DNA from: Inia geoffrensis
Lineage: Eukaryota > Chordata > Mammalia > Artiodactyla > Iniidae
DNA length: 64,000 nucleotides
Assembly: GCA_036417435.1 (NCBI GenBank)
Contig: CM070907.1
Coordinates: 57,272,001 to 57,336,000 of the forward strand
Reading direction: 5' to 3'
Part shown: in pieces, positions 11,611 through 22,020 of the stretch
Layout: every line of letters starts with the position of its first letter
How positions within the stretch are numbered: position 1 is the first letter of the stretch
Notes under the pieces: model-generated
The model's input: the letters and a program-made list of their open reading frames with translations, nothing else
The model's database searches: none
Told to the model about the DNA's origin: nothing
Position numbers and translations under genes: made by a program

Positions 11611-12174
11611 TTCTCCAGATAGCCAATGAAGAACTCATTCTTGGACTAGGTACTTGCCCTGGGCCAGTCAGTGGTCACTTCTTGTAAAGAACAGTTGCCT
11701 TTGTTTCCTGAGCTGGGGGCAGTGGAAGGACTGAGTCAGTTCGAAGGGGTCTCTGGGCATGGTAAGCCCACATACGTTGAATTGGTGTGGACTGTCAATC
11801 AGTGTTTTTGTCCTTACGAAGTCTCATGGAAAATAAAGTTACAAGAGTCACAAGAAACTCGAAGACACTGTGCCTGTTCAGAGAAGCGGGGATTGATTCT
11901 AGCTTGTGGAAGAGAGAATCTTGTTGGAGGAAGGGTATCTGAACTGAGCCCTGATAGTAAAAGCCAGGATTGGAGATGGGGCTGAGCAGGAAGGGCAGGA
12001 AGGGCAGATCAGGTTGAGGGGCGAGCATACACACAGATAAAGGGGTGGGAAAGTATGTCTGCGTGCAAAAAATGAGTGAGAAGTTTTGCCTAGCATCGTG
12101 TAAGGACCAGCTGAAGACAAATCATTGTCCTGGGTGGAAGAACACTGGCACCTTCAGGTGAGATACAATTCAAG
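11611..12174. other. Unassigned, partly ancient-repeat-like
   Basis: 11880-12100 resembles an old purine-rich mammalian repeat (gcaggaagggcaggaagggc near 11987), diverged beyond a firm name. No gene signal. Confidence 0.35.
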
Positions 12175-12187
12175 CCCCCCCCCCCCC
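12175..12187 (+). repeat. Poly(C) tract, 13 bases
   Basis: Homopolymer run of C directly visible. Length is liable to sequencing or assembly error. Confidence 0.9.
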
Positions 12188-12353
12188 ACCCCAACAGGTT
12201 CCATTTTCCTCTGCAGTGGTTAAATGACTTGCATTACCCAGAGCACTGCTTCTCCTCTCCCCTCTGGTGGGCTCTGCATCAGTGCAGCAAAAGCTTAGAA
12301 ATCCCCTGGCTTTCCTGTTTAGGACACTTTTGATATTCAACAAGTGCAGGTGA

Positions 12354-12566
12354 GGGCTGCCCTGGTGGCGCAGTGGTTGAGAGTCCGCCTGCCGATGCAG
12401 GGGACGCGGGTCCGTGCCCCGGTCCGGGAGGATCTCACGTGCCGCGGAGCGGCTGGGCCCGTGAGCCATGGCCGCTGGGCCTGCGCGTCCGGAGCCTGTG
12501 CTCTGCAACGGGAGAGGCCTCAGCAGTGAGAGGCCCGGGTACCGCAAAAAAAAAAAAAAAAAAAAA
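12354..12566 (+). mobile_element. CHR SINE (tRNA-derived), full length
   Basis: Starts gggctgccctggtggcgcag and ends ggcccgggtaccgc followed by a 21-base A tail (12546-12566). Pol III A box (tggcgcagtggttgaga) and B-box region (gcgggtccgtgcc) are readable. The flanks repeat aagtgcaggtga (12342) and aagtacaggtga (12565), a target-site duplication with one mismatch. It is CpG-rich and little decayed, indicating a fairly recent insertion. Confidence 0.97.
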
Positions 12567-13060
12567 GTACAGGTGAGATCGTGGTGACTCCAAGAAGTGA
12601 TGGGAATTTGTACTTGCAGGGGCACCTGGATAGTCCTCATGGCAGCATGGGCGTTTCCTACAGGTCAGGAACGGGTAGCGGGGCGGAAAGAGTGAGTATT
12701 TGCCTGAACAATTTGAAGCTTGTCAGAGCCATGATTTTCCTCTCAGTTTTCAACAGTTGCAGAGATGCTCCCGATTTATTCAGACTTGCCAAAGATCTGT
12801 ATTCTTTTTCACCCGGGCCCTTTTCAAAAGTCACCAACTTTTCATCATTTTAAGGACCTCTTGGAAGAAAGAAGAAAGATGAAAAGCTGTTCTTAGCTTC
12901 TAGGGCTCTGACTTTCTCTTTCTCTTTCTTGTTTCTTCCTGCCTGTCTCTGTTTCTGTGTCTGCCCCTTTGTCTGTCTCCTCTTCTCTGTGGTCTTCTGT
13001 CCACTCAATCTCTCTGAGAGGCAGTAGTGTCTACTGCACAGGAAAGAATACTTGAGAAAG
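12567..13060. other. Unassigned
   Basis: Includes a CT-rich run at 12910-13010 (tttctctttctctttcttg). No gene or clear repeat. Confidence 0.4.
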
Positions 13061-13080
13061 AAAGAGAACGACTGGAATGT

Positions 13081-13375
13081 GTGCGTCACCAGCAAGTTGC
13101 TGAACATTTTTTTTTTTTTTTTTTTTTTTTTGCGGTACGCGGGCCTCTCACTGCCGTGGCCTCTCCCGTTGCGGAGCACAGGCTCCGGACGCGCAGGCTC
13201 AGCGGCCATGGATCACGGGCCCAGCCGCTCCGCGGTATGTGAGATCTTCCCGGACCGGGGCACGAACCCGTGTCCCCTGCATCGGTAGGCGGACTCTCAA
13301 CCACTGTGCCACCAGGGAGGCCCTGCTGAACCTTTCTGAAACTTGGTTTTTCTGGACATATAATGTGGATTTGCC
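13081..13375 (+). mobile_element. MIR fragment split by a CHR SINE
   Basis: Outside the SINE the text reads agcaagttgctgaac then ctttctgaaacttgg, matching the MIR segment around the tRNA-unrelated core in plus orientation. The young SINE landed inside it. Confidence 0.5.
13107..13323 (-). mobile_element. CHR SINE, full length, minus strand
   Basis: A T run of about 25 (13107-13131) leads into gcggtacgcgggcctctcac, and the element ends with ccaccagggaggccc, the reverse of the SINE head. The flanks duplicate tgctgaac (13099-13106 and 13324-13331), extending imperfectly. It lies 540 bp from the plus-strand copy at 12354, so the two form an inverted pair. Confidence 0.97.
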
Positions 13376-13574
13376 TCAGGATTGGGAAGGCGGGTTGGTG
13401 TCACCCAAAGCAAGCAATTCTAGGTTCTTTGTGGGCCCTGTCAAATACCAGCTCAGTGGCCCTGAGTAGGTTCTTAACTGCCCCCGACACACACACGCAC
13501 ACCGCATATCAGGTTTCTCACTTGACAGAATGAGGACCACATGAGGCTGTGGGGAGGAAAAGGAGAGGCAATGA

Positions 13575-14110
13575 CCTAGCAGGGAAAGTGTGGCTTCAAG
13601 CTCAGGAAGCCTGGGGTTTGATTCCCACTAATTACTAGCTGTGTGGTCTTGGATAAATTACTTACTAATAATACTTAATAGTCATTGTGCACGTACCACG
13701 TGCCAGGCGTTAGTCTAAGCTTTTGTTTGGATTATCTCAATGGGTCTTCGTAATCTGATAAGGAGGGGATGATATTATCATCTCCATTTTGCACACAAGA
13801 GAATGGAGGCTCCGAGAGGCTCACGCCATTGCTCAATGTCAAGGGCTACGACCTGGCAGAGCAGGGAAGCAAGTCCAGCTCCTCTGACTCCAGAGCCCAC
13901 ACTCTTTACCCGTGGGCTATCATGACTCCAAGGCTTCACTTAGGCATTGCAAGTCCGCAAGTAGAATTGCTTATATGATAAGTACTGAGTAGTACTTACC
14001 TCACGAGGCTATTGCCAGGAGTAAATGAGATGCTACTTACAAATGACTTACCACAGTGTCTCATATAATAAAATCCTGTAATAAGTGTCAGCAAGTATGC
14101 GTGTACTACC
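13575..14110 (+). mobile_element. MIR SINE interrupted by a second MIR
   Basis: The 5' block has tactagctgtgtggtcttgg (13633-13652). The 3' block resumes at about 13975 with acttacctcacgaggctatt (13994-14013) and ends near 14095. The gap is filled by an oppositely oriented MIR. Confidence 0.7.
13676..13950 (-). mobile_element. MIR SINE, near full length, nested in another MIR
   Basis: Reverse MIR order: gtgccaggcgttagtctaag (13700-13719), ctccattttgcacacaagag (13782-13801), then the ctcctctgactccagagccc part at 13878-13897. Confidence 0.85.
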
Positions 14111-15199
14111 TCACATATTTATTTTTGGACCATGACGGGGTAAACCCTATATACTGCATGTATGTGAATAAGTGGCAATGACCTTTCATGCACTCTGCAA
14201 GTCACACATCACTGTCGTGAGGACAAGCGCTGACATTCCTTCTTGCTCGGGATGCAGACCTTCTATGACTCATTTTCCCCAGGCTCTATCAGCTCCAGTG
14301 AAAGTTCCCAGGCCACTTTACCCAGTGATGACAAATGGTTCCAGAACTCTTTGACTTCTGTATTAATTAAATGTGAGAAAACAGAGAGCTCCATGAAAAG
14401 ACACCTCCGTGGTTTCTTTTTAAACCCTGTACTTCCACCTCAACTTGCAGCTGCACCACTCAAAACCGCCCGCGATAGAACAGCGTTCTATTCATTCTGC
14501 ACCGTGAGTCACAGATCGGTTATCAAGACTGCACCTCATGTTCCCAAAAGAAATGATGCACCTTGAGAAGCAGGGGAGGAGAAAGGTGAGTCAAGGGGCT
14601 TTGAGTAGTTGGTGCAAAGGTAGCAAACACGATGCCAAGCTTTACCCACTCACTCACTCACCAATCATTTATTAAGCCCTCACTCGGTGCTAGACACTAG
14701 TTAAAGAAACAAGTCCAGGAAGTCTTGCTTGCTGTCCTGGAGGAGGAAAAGGGGAAGGATTTCCCATCCATTGCTTGCTTGCTTTGGGCTGGGCACTGGG
14801 CTGGGAGTCTTGGGGATAAGGGGATTGACAAGGGATTCACCAAAGGATCATAGAGCTGGCAAGTGGTAGATTGGGACTACTGGTTCTGTCACCATTTCTA
14901 CCATGCCTCTGCTTAGCGAAGCTCATGTCTAGTGGAGGACAGAGACTCAAATCGTTACTCTATGGGATGCTAAGGTTCTGGAAGTTTAGTCTTGCAGGAT
15001 ACACGAAGCCTGTAGTGAGAGTTCCTAGCAGCTATTGTGAGCTTCTCCACCCTCAGTCTTAGAGAAGGGCATGATGGATCAGATTCCTGTGTGTTATCTC
15101 AATCCCTGTGTGTCCATCTCTTCAGTTCAACTGCCAAGGAAGGTGGCTTGTTAATTCCCAAGAGACTAGGATTCTAAAAGTCAAGACTTCTAGGCTTCA
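14111..15199. other. Unassigned
   Basis: 14650-14780 begins with cactcact repeats and tttattaagccctcactcgg, an old mammalian repeat signature of uncertain family. No gene. Confidence 0.35.
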
Positions 15200-15377
15200 A
15201 ACTGGTGGTTTTGAAACCCTTTGTAAAAAGCAGCGTAACTTTACCTTTAAACGAAACACCATGTAATCCCAATTTATAAAACAAGTAAAACTGAAGCAAC
15301 TCTGGCTAATGTGCAGGGCCTGACTCTCCTGACCTTCCCTCAGATGCTGAGAAAACAGGTTGAAAACCACAGCTCTA
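15200..15377. mobile_element. hAT-Charlie-like (MER5-type) DNA element, degraded
   Basis: The ends are imperfect inverted copies: actggtggttttgaaac on the left and gttgaaaaccacagctct on the right. This TIR form is typical of Charlie-group miniature elements. No exact 8-bp duplication remains. Confidence 0.5.
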
Positions 15378-15539
15378 GACAGTCCGGGTCCTTGGCTTTC
15401 TTTTGGCTGAGCAGATCTGAGCTGTAAGGCCCCTGCTGGTCCAGTGCCTCCTTCTTCCTCTCTCCAGGCCCTGTACCCTGCACATCCAGGCCCTTTCCCC
15501 TCTCCTAAGACCCTCTTAGACCTTGGCCATGAGAGGTTA

Positions 15540-15700
15540 AGGATCCTACTTAAAGGATCCACCACGGTAAAATGGTGGCACAACCAACAGTCACAATCTA
15601 CCACTTCCCAGCTGCATGATCCTTGGGCCAATCCCTCGTCAATCCCCTTATCTTCAAAGTGGGAATTACGACTTGCAGCCTTACAGCGTATGGCCCTGGC
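15540..15700 (+). mobile_element. MIR SINE fragment
   Basis: Has the plus-strand order cccagctgcatgatccttgg (15607-15626) then atcttcaaagtgggaattac (15650-15669). Confidence 0.7.
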
Positions 15701-15884
15701 TCCAGGCCTGGCTCTGACTTTGCCAACTCTCATGTTGGGGCTTCTGCAGCAACTGACTTTAATCTCCACTTTCCTGGCTCCTAGTCTCCACCTAGAGTCC
15801 CCATCAAGGCACTAGAGCGCTTCCCCCCTCTCCTCATCTTCTCCCTCTCATCCCTGGTCCTGAGAACCCCCATTTTTGGGCAGT

Positions 15885-16105
15885 TAACTCACATTTCCTG
15901 AGCATGCCCTCTGAGCCGGGCACAATGCCCATGTTTGATACTCACATCAGAGCTGTGAGTCAGGCTTTACTAACTGTACCCACGTCACAAATCGGGACAC
16001 TAAACCTCTTAGACGGCAAGTGATTTGCTCGTGGTCCCTCAGCTGAGAAGCTGCTGAGCTGAGCTCACCACCTGGTACTTCCCGGCCCTAGAGCCCACGT
16101 CCAGT
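15885..16105 (-). mobile_element. MIR SINE
   Basis: Reverse order from cctgagcatgccctctgagc (15897-15916) through acaaatcgggacactaaacc to the gctgagctgagctcacc end. Confidence 0.75.
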
Positions 16106-16264
16106 CCCCGCTCCAGGGGAGCACATGCCTCCTGGGTCTGGACCCTGTCTTCCTCTTCCTGATTATCCTCTCAGGCGACAGGACCACTCAGTGCTTGAAG
16201 ACAAACAAACTTCCTGCCTGCTTTTCTGAGTCTCAGCTGCCTCTGAATTTTGCTTTGTCTTAAT

Positions 16265-16576
16265 CTGTTTAAGTACTCTCACATTTATTAAGCCCTCGGT
16301 ACATACTGGGCATGGATTTCAACACCTTACACGTATTAACTTATTTAATCCTTTCAACAGATATATGAGGTAGCCATACTTGTTATATCCATTTTACAGA
16401 TGAGAAAACTGAGGCCCAGTGAGGTTGAATAAGTCACACAACTATTAAATGGCAGAGCCAATACAAACCTGGGCCTCTGGCTCCAGAGCCTGAATTCCGA
16501 GGTTGAATAAGTCACACAACTGTTAAATGGCAGAGCCAATACAAACCTGGGCCTCTGGCTCCAGAGCCTGAATTCC
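16265..16576 (-). mobile_element. MIR SINE with internal tandem duplication
   Basis: Reverse MIR: ttaagccctcggtacatactg, then ccattttacagatgagaaaa (16390-16409), then the ggcagagccaatacaaacct part. The last 78 bases occur twice in tandem. Confidence 0.93.
16421..16576 (+). repeat. Tandem duplication, 2 x 78 bp, one mismatch
   Basis: Copy 1 is 16421-16498 and copy 2 is 16499-16576. They differ only at the base in actAtt/actGtt. Both start gaggttgaataagtcaca and end gcctgaattcc. One mismatch in 78 means the duplication is far younger than the MIR that carries it. Confidence 0.97.
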
Positions 16577-16765
16577 TGTATGCAGCCTTTTGACTGGGCA
16601 ACTATGTCCTCCTTACCAGCAGCAGAGATGGTAAGACTCAATGATATGGGGACTCAGTGAGGCTTAGTGACTGCCCCTCCCTGGAGGTGTCAGAATGGTA
16701 AATACTCCACACAGCTACTTTGTCATGGGACCATTTTTTATTCAAGCTGATAAATCAGTGATGAG

Positions 16766-16767
<2 letters not shown>

Positions 16768-16827
<60 letters not shown>

Positions 16828-16837
16828 GTGTGTGTGT
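16768..16837 (+). repeat. (GT)n microsatellite, about 70 bp
   Basis: A pure GT run with a single tgcg interruption near 16822. Confidence 0.97.
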
Positions 16838-16860
16838 TGGGATGGGGAACGAAGATATCT

Positions 16861-17639
16861 CTGCATATATTACTTGGTAAATTAGCTTTTCCATTTCCAT
16901 CTAGCTGCGTCAAAATATCTTGTTTTGCTTCAGTGAATGGTTGAAGTTCTGGGTTGACAAATAGATTTCATTTCTTGTTCCAAATTTGGTTGATTTATTG
17001 TGGTGCCTGGAACCATGAATTGGGAAGGATTCTGCAGTCACATTTGGTCTCAGCAGGAAAGAGAGTCATGATCTATTAATAATGTCTGCCATGTGCAAGG
17101 GAGGTGAAGGTGATGCATATGAGTCATTTACCTGATATCCACAGACTGATTTCCTATTCTGGCTCATTCTTATCTGTTTTACCCTCAATCAGTGAAATGA
17201 AGGCAGGCCTATCCTTATCCTTAAGATGTGACCTGAGTTTTGCCAGGCTCTCCATCCACTTCATGTCCGGATGACCTCAATATAAACATGATGCTGGATG
17301 GGGAGATGGGAAGACGGACAGAGGGGTTTACCAAAAAAGTGTTGCTTGAGTGTGTTTTGTCTTGGCATTCCTTCATAATTCAAACAGAGCACAGAAGTGT
17401 CTATTAATAGCTTGGAGAATCAGAAAAGAAGATCTCTCTCTATTCAGTTACTGGGCTCATGGCTCTGAGATCTTTCCCAAAGGCACTATTCTGCATCTTA
17501 TTTTGCTGAAAGTCACAGCAATAAAAACAGCAGCTCCACTGTTCTGGGCTCAGTTTCCTCCCTCAGTGCTCCTGGACCAGGTCGTGGCGGATTGTGAGAT
17601 CTGCAATATTTTTCCTCAGGTCTTTCCAGAGTTGATTTT
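16861..17639. other. Unassigned
   Basis: Nothing recognised. A plus-strand frame 17350-17790 (146 residues) crosses into L2-like DNA and is not supported as a gene. Confidence 0.4.
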
Positions 17640-17811
17640 CCCTCATCTTTCAGATTTTAATTCATATGACCCTACCTTAAAAAGGCTCTCCTTCAGCCCC
17701 CTATCAAAAGTCTTCCTTGGCCATTCTCTGTTGTATTACTTTATTTTCTTCGTGTCTTGCTTCACTGGCTTGACTTGTTCTTCTTACTGATTTGTTTACT
17801 TGTTAAGTGTC
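17640..17811 (+). mobile_element. Probable L2 fragment
   Basis: The pyrimidine-rich stretch aaaggctctccttcagcccc (17681-17700), followed by cttccttggccattctctg, has the L2 pattern. Diverged. Confidence 0.45.
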
Positions 17812-17879
17812 TGCCATGTTAGCCCCATTGCTTTTCTCTCACGTTTGCCATGTAAGACCCATTGCTTTTCTCTTGTTCA
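17812..17879 (+). repeat. Tandem duplication, 34-bp period
   Basis: Both units contain tgccatgt, two variable bases and cccattgcttttctct. 26 of the first 28 bases agree between the copies (starts at 17812 and 17846). Confidence 0.85.
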
Positions 17880-18299
17880 CCACTGTATCACCTGTACCTC
17901 TGAAAAGCAAAACAAAAACCAAGATCGATGCTAGAAATTCCATGCGTGGTCTTCTCTGAGGTGAATGACAGCTGGCATTTCAGTGTCTGCCGGTGGTTTG
18001 GACCATCCAGCACAGGTGAGACAATCTCCCTTGTAGCAGCCTGGATCTCTGAAGTTTCTTATAATCCAAACGCCTCTCTACCCTTGATGATCTTTTCCCA
18101 CAGCACACACCCAACATACCCTTCCAGCTGGCCTCCAGCCTGGGGTTTCCATCAGATCTGCCAGAGGCTAGGGATATCAGATATCTGGTAGGTTCCATTC
18201 GGGGAGCGAATTGTAGCTCTTCACTCACCCAGCCTTCCTGGACCAAACCCAAGAGTTTCATGCAGGCTGGAAGAGCCCGGGTGCCCAATTTCTTCTAAA
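17880..18299. other. Unassigned
   Basis: No repeat or coding signal recognised. Confidence 0.4.
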
Positions 18300-18600
18300 G
18301 TGGCCTTATTAATACATTTCTTTGGTCATATCCCTCCCACATCCTCTCCAAAATCTCTAGTGGCTCTCCAATGCCCATAGACCAAAGTATTTAGATTAAG
18401 GCATTCAAGACTTTTCAACTCTCTGTCTCTTCTCTTGACTTAAGTCAGGAATGGATGTTGGTTTGCTCCCTGCCCAGGCCTCGGGCACACTCTTTCCGCC
18501 TTGTGGTCCTTGCCCAGCATCACTCCTTGGGCAATCTCCCTGGTCTCCCTCATCTTTGCAACGGATGATGCCTCTATGGGCCTGCTAAGCACTCTGCACT
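18300..18600 (+). mobile_element. L2 LINE fragment
   Basis: The order of tatccctcccacatcctctc (18329-18348), the aaaatctctagtggctctcc segment and the C/T-rich continuation is L2-like in plus orientation. Confidence 0.5.
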
Positions 18601-18651
18601 TTTCTGCATTGCTGCATGCTGACACGTGATTTTGAAATATATTTTTACATG

Positions 18652-18711
18652 TTATCCCAAATAATAAGCCTATATAATAACATCTTAAACTATTATCCTA
18701 AATAATAAGCC
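18652..18711 (+). repeat. Short direct repeat, 41-bp spacing
   Basis: ttatcccaaataataagcct (18652-18671) recurs with one change at 18693-18712. Confidence 0.85.
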
Positions 18712-18719
18712 TGGGGATA

Positions 18720-19984
18720 AGTACTACCTCTAATTTGTTTTTGTATCCTTAGTACACCTAGCAGAGTGTCTAGCCCAGATTAGAAAAGAATGAATAGAAT
18801 CACGTTTTCGTTTTTATGAATGAGGGAAAAAAAGATCAGAGCAAAAGGGTCTTGCCCAAATCCATGAGGCTGGTTGCCAGGGGAATCAAGATTTGAACAT
18901 CAATCTCTTATATTTAAATCATACGCCACACACTCAGAAGTCCAAAGGGACCAGGCAGATTACATAAGCACCAAAGCATGTGGGTGAAATATAGTCTGAA
19001 GTGGGGGGACCTGTGTATCCAGAAGGAAGGCACCAAAGAGCTCAGCTGACAATCATCAGGTGAGCATGGGAGTCCAGTCTGCAGGTTCCACAGAAAGTTG
19101 AAAATCTGATTTGTGAGTGACATCTCACAAAATTCTGAATGTTGCCAACTAGTTCTAATTAAAAATACTGCATGATTCAAACACATCCCCTCTGTGAGCC
19201 AGATGACGCATCAGCCTGCCAGTTGGTGACCCATGCTGTTCATCCCTGTGATGCCGCCCTGGAGATGGTACCATGGGTCAAGTGGCTCAGACTTGCAGAG
19301 CAAGAGACAAGTTCCAATTGCCTTTGTGGTCAAATTATTTAGAGCCACTGATATTGGGCTGATTTGGGGGCCCTCAAGGTGAGTGGGAAGAACATCCTTG
19401 AGTTTCACATGGGTGCTCTGAAGTTGTGTCAACTCCAAATGATGGTTTTCCTCATCATTGAAGTTGACCAAGAACTCCAGTGATGGTCTGCAAATGGGCT
19501 TTGCTGTGGATAAACGCAAATCGATACAAATTATGAGAGGGGCCCCTTGTTGGATTGACTGGCTGTCAAGAAAGATAAAATACTGAAGAACCACTGCAAA
19601 AGGGGTATCCCAATTCCTGGCTCTTTGGAAGTGGAAGGCAATTAACTATGGAACAGTTACATACATGGGGTGGGGCTAATGCTCAGCCTTAGAGAAAGTG
19701 ATCAGCTCTGTCTTAATACAGGCAGAGAATTAGGCAATGGGAGTTTTGCCCATTGACTTGAGCATTCATTTATTATGACAAGATGAGACAGTATTGACCT
19801 GGAGGCCCTACTGCAGGGTATCAGCCTATTAATAACAGGCTGTTACATGCTCTGTGTAAAGGCTGGGGATGAAATGTTGCTGTCCTTTCAAATATGAAGG
19901 AAGCGGTGTCTTTGAGATTTGTAGGTTACCATGACCACGTGCGAGTTGGAAACTGGGGAATAAAGGGGGACAGCATGGAGTCAG
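18720..19984. other. Unassigned 1.26-kb stretch with a 127-residue minus frame
   Basis: No repeat recognised with confidence. The minus strand is open over 19211-19594 (127 residues, no known motif) and 18914-19186. It could be single-copy DNA or an old unrecognised retroelement. No exon structure is visible. Confidence 0.35.
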
Positions 19985-20170
19985 CATGGGCTCACATCTC
20001 AATTCCAGTCCCCACTGGCCTTATAACCTTGGGTGTGTTGCTGAACCCATTTTCAGTCTCAGATTTATCATTGCTAAAATAGGGATGATAATGCTTTCCT
20101 CTCAGGTTGGCTGGGCAGGTGATTTTGTACATGTCCTTTGCACAGTGGCTGGCACAAACTGGATGCCGTG
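19985..20170 (+). mobile_element. MIR SINE
   Basis: Contains ggccttataaccttgggtgt (20017-20036), then aaaatagggatgataatgct (20075-20094) and the ggctggcacaaactgg end. Confidence 0.75.
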
Positions 20171-20784
20171 TGCATATTTATTTCACTTCCCTTCTCAATT
20201 TCCACAGCACTTTAGCTGAGCCACTTCTGCGACTTGGTTGGCTTTCTATCTGAATTTTATAGTCTCTCTGTCCATGTATTTTCCTCTGTTGGGCAATGGA
20301 TTCTTTCTGAGCTGAGTTTTCCACTGATTCATCTGCACATCTTTCACGGGGCCTGCCCATAGTAGGTCTGCAATCCCTATTTGTGGCACTGATGGATTAA
20401 TGACACAGGAATTGCAGAAGTCTGGGTCCATCGCACCAGTCAGCAACTTCCCTGTCAGCCATTGCACCACATGCCTCAGGAGGAGCAGACAAACCTGCTG
20501 GTCCTGCTGGTGCATACGTGCTTTCCTAGACCATCACTTGCTTCAAGTATGGACTGATGGCCACTGAGCATGGCAGGAGAAGCTGTAATATCCGTGACTC
20601 AGGGTGCGAGGTAGAACCTAGGAGTCTTCCTTGAATACACGACTTCTGAAATGGGCCACGGGGGATCAGGGAAATTTCTCTAGGCAGAAAATGAGGAAGG
20701 GCATTCTAGGCAAAAGAACCAACCTGTGCAAAGTTACGCAGGTGTGACAATATAGGATGTGTAGCTAGAGGAGGAAGAGAACTG
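20171..20784. other. Unassigned, ancient-repeat-like
   Basis: The reverse strand of 20240-20400 resembles the same tactatgggcagg-type old repeat seen near 7560 and 38700. 20690-20770 looks like another piece. The family is uncertain. Confidence 0.35.
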
Positions 20785-20985
20785 GACTTCATGAGTACCT
20801 ACTATGTGCAGGAGCTTTATGTCTGTTACTGCATTTCATGCTCTACAGTTGTCTTGCTAGCGAAGCATTGTCCTTCTTATTTTAAGGGGAGGAAAAAAAT
20901 AGGGATCAAGTCTAGTAATTTGTTCAGAGCGCAAAGCATGAAAGTGGCAGGGCTGAATCTGGGGCCCACTCTCACACCCACGGCA
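20785..20985 (-). mobile_element. MIR SINE
   Basis: Starts gagtacctactatgtgcagg (20793-20812). The later atgaaagtggcagggctgaa (20938-20957) fixes the reverse orientation. Confidence 0.75.
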
Positions 20986-21610
20986 CATGTGAGGGGTGGG
21001 GAGCAGTGGGCTAAGGGACTGAAATTCACTGGCAATTCCCAGCACACCTTCATCAACCTCAACCCTGAGAGTGAACGCAGTGTCTGCTTCTCTGAAACTG
21101 TACTCTCTTTCAGTGTTGAACATTTCTGATGAGTTTGAAAAGTGATCCTCAAATGTCTAGCAAGAAGTGGGTTTGGGCATATACAGAGAGAGATCTGTCT
21201 TCAGTCATAGGGTTTGTTTCATTTTGCAAGTTGTAGCCAAATTGCTTGAGCTATTTTTATACTTGGATTCCAGACAGCTTGCTGAGATTCATATTATCTG
21301 ATTTGGGGTGTTTTTGTGCAAAGCTTTTTAAATTTTATCAGGTGCATTTCACTCCACCACAGCCCAGGCTAATCGCCCCCCGTGATGCCTCGGGAAATTG
21401 GGTTGGCAGCTTGCAGAGGCGCTGGAGACAGGCATTTCCATAGGCGTTGTTAGTCCAGGTGCATAGGGGCTCCTGATAGAGCGTCTCTGGGATGAATTTG
21501 GGAGACCTCCTTCTAGCTGATGTAATCATCTTTTAGATTCCGTGGGCTTCTGGGTTTCCAACGGGCTGGCAGGCTGACTTGTCACGGTATTTTTTCCTAA
21601 GTTGAGTGCC
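20986..21610. other. Unassigned
   Basis: 21235-21345 is AT-rich single-copy-like DNA. No gene or repeat recognised. Confidence 0.4.
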
Positions 21611-21624
21611 TTCCTGGGTGTGAC

Positions 21625-21840
21625 TTTTTTTTTTTTTTTTTTTTTTTTGCGGTACACAGGCCTCTCACTGCTGTGGCCTCTCCCATTGCGGAGCACAGAC
21701 TCCAGACGCGCAGGCCCAGCGGCCATTGGCTCATGGGCCCAGCCGCTCCGCGGCATGTGGGACCTTCCCGGACCGGGGCACAAACCCCTGTCCCCTGCGT
21801 CGCCAGGCGGACTCTCAACCACTGCGCCACGAGGGAAGCC
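21625..21840 (-). mobile_element. CHR SINE, full length, perfect 15-bp target duplication
   Basis: A T run (21625-21648), gcggtacacaggcctctcac, and the end cgccacgagggaagcc. The flanks are identical: cctgggtgtgacttt at 21613-21627 and 21841-21855. The perfect duplication and pure tail mark a young insertion. Confidence 0.98.
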
Positions 21841-22020
21841 CCTGGGTGTGACTTTATTAACTGGATGTGGACACTTCTTTCAATAAAGGTGTGTAAATAG
21901 ATGGGTACTCGGCATACCATGTAAAGTCAACAGAGGGGCCACCCCGTTCAGGAGCTTAGACTTTGAGGGTCACACAACCTGGACTTAGAATCTTTCTCCT
22001 CCTTTTACTAGTTGTGTGAC

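Noticed and set aside
12360..12430. A possible tRNA gene from A and B box signals
   Set aside because: The boxes belong to the tRNA-derived head of a SINE; no cloverleaf with intact acceptor pairing is seen.
12170..12640. 156-residue minus frame overlapping a SINE
   Set aside because: Most of it is the reverse of a CHR SINE; CpG-rich SINE text gives open frames on both strands.
15197..15769. 190-residue minus-strand open frame, the longest outside L1
   Set aside because: It spans a hAT-like fragment and a MIR in the wrong sense, and no domain is visible. The frame is a composition accident.
16695..16880. Frame with a long Cys-Val repeat
   Set aside because: It is a translation of the GT microsatellite.
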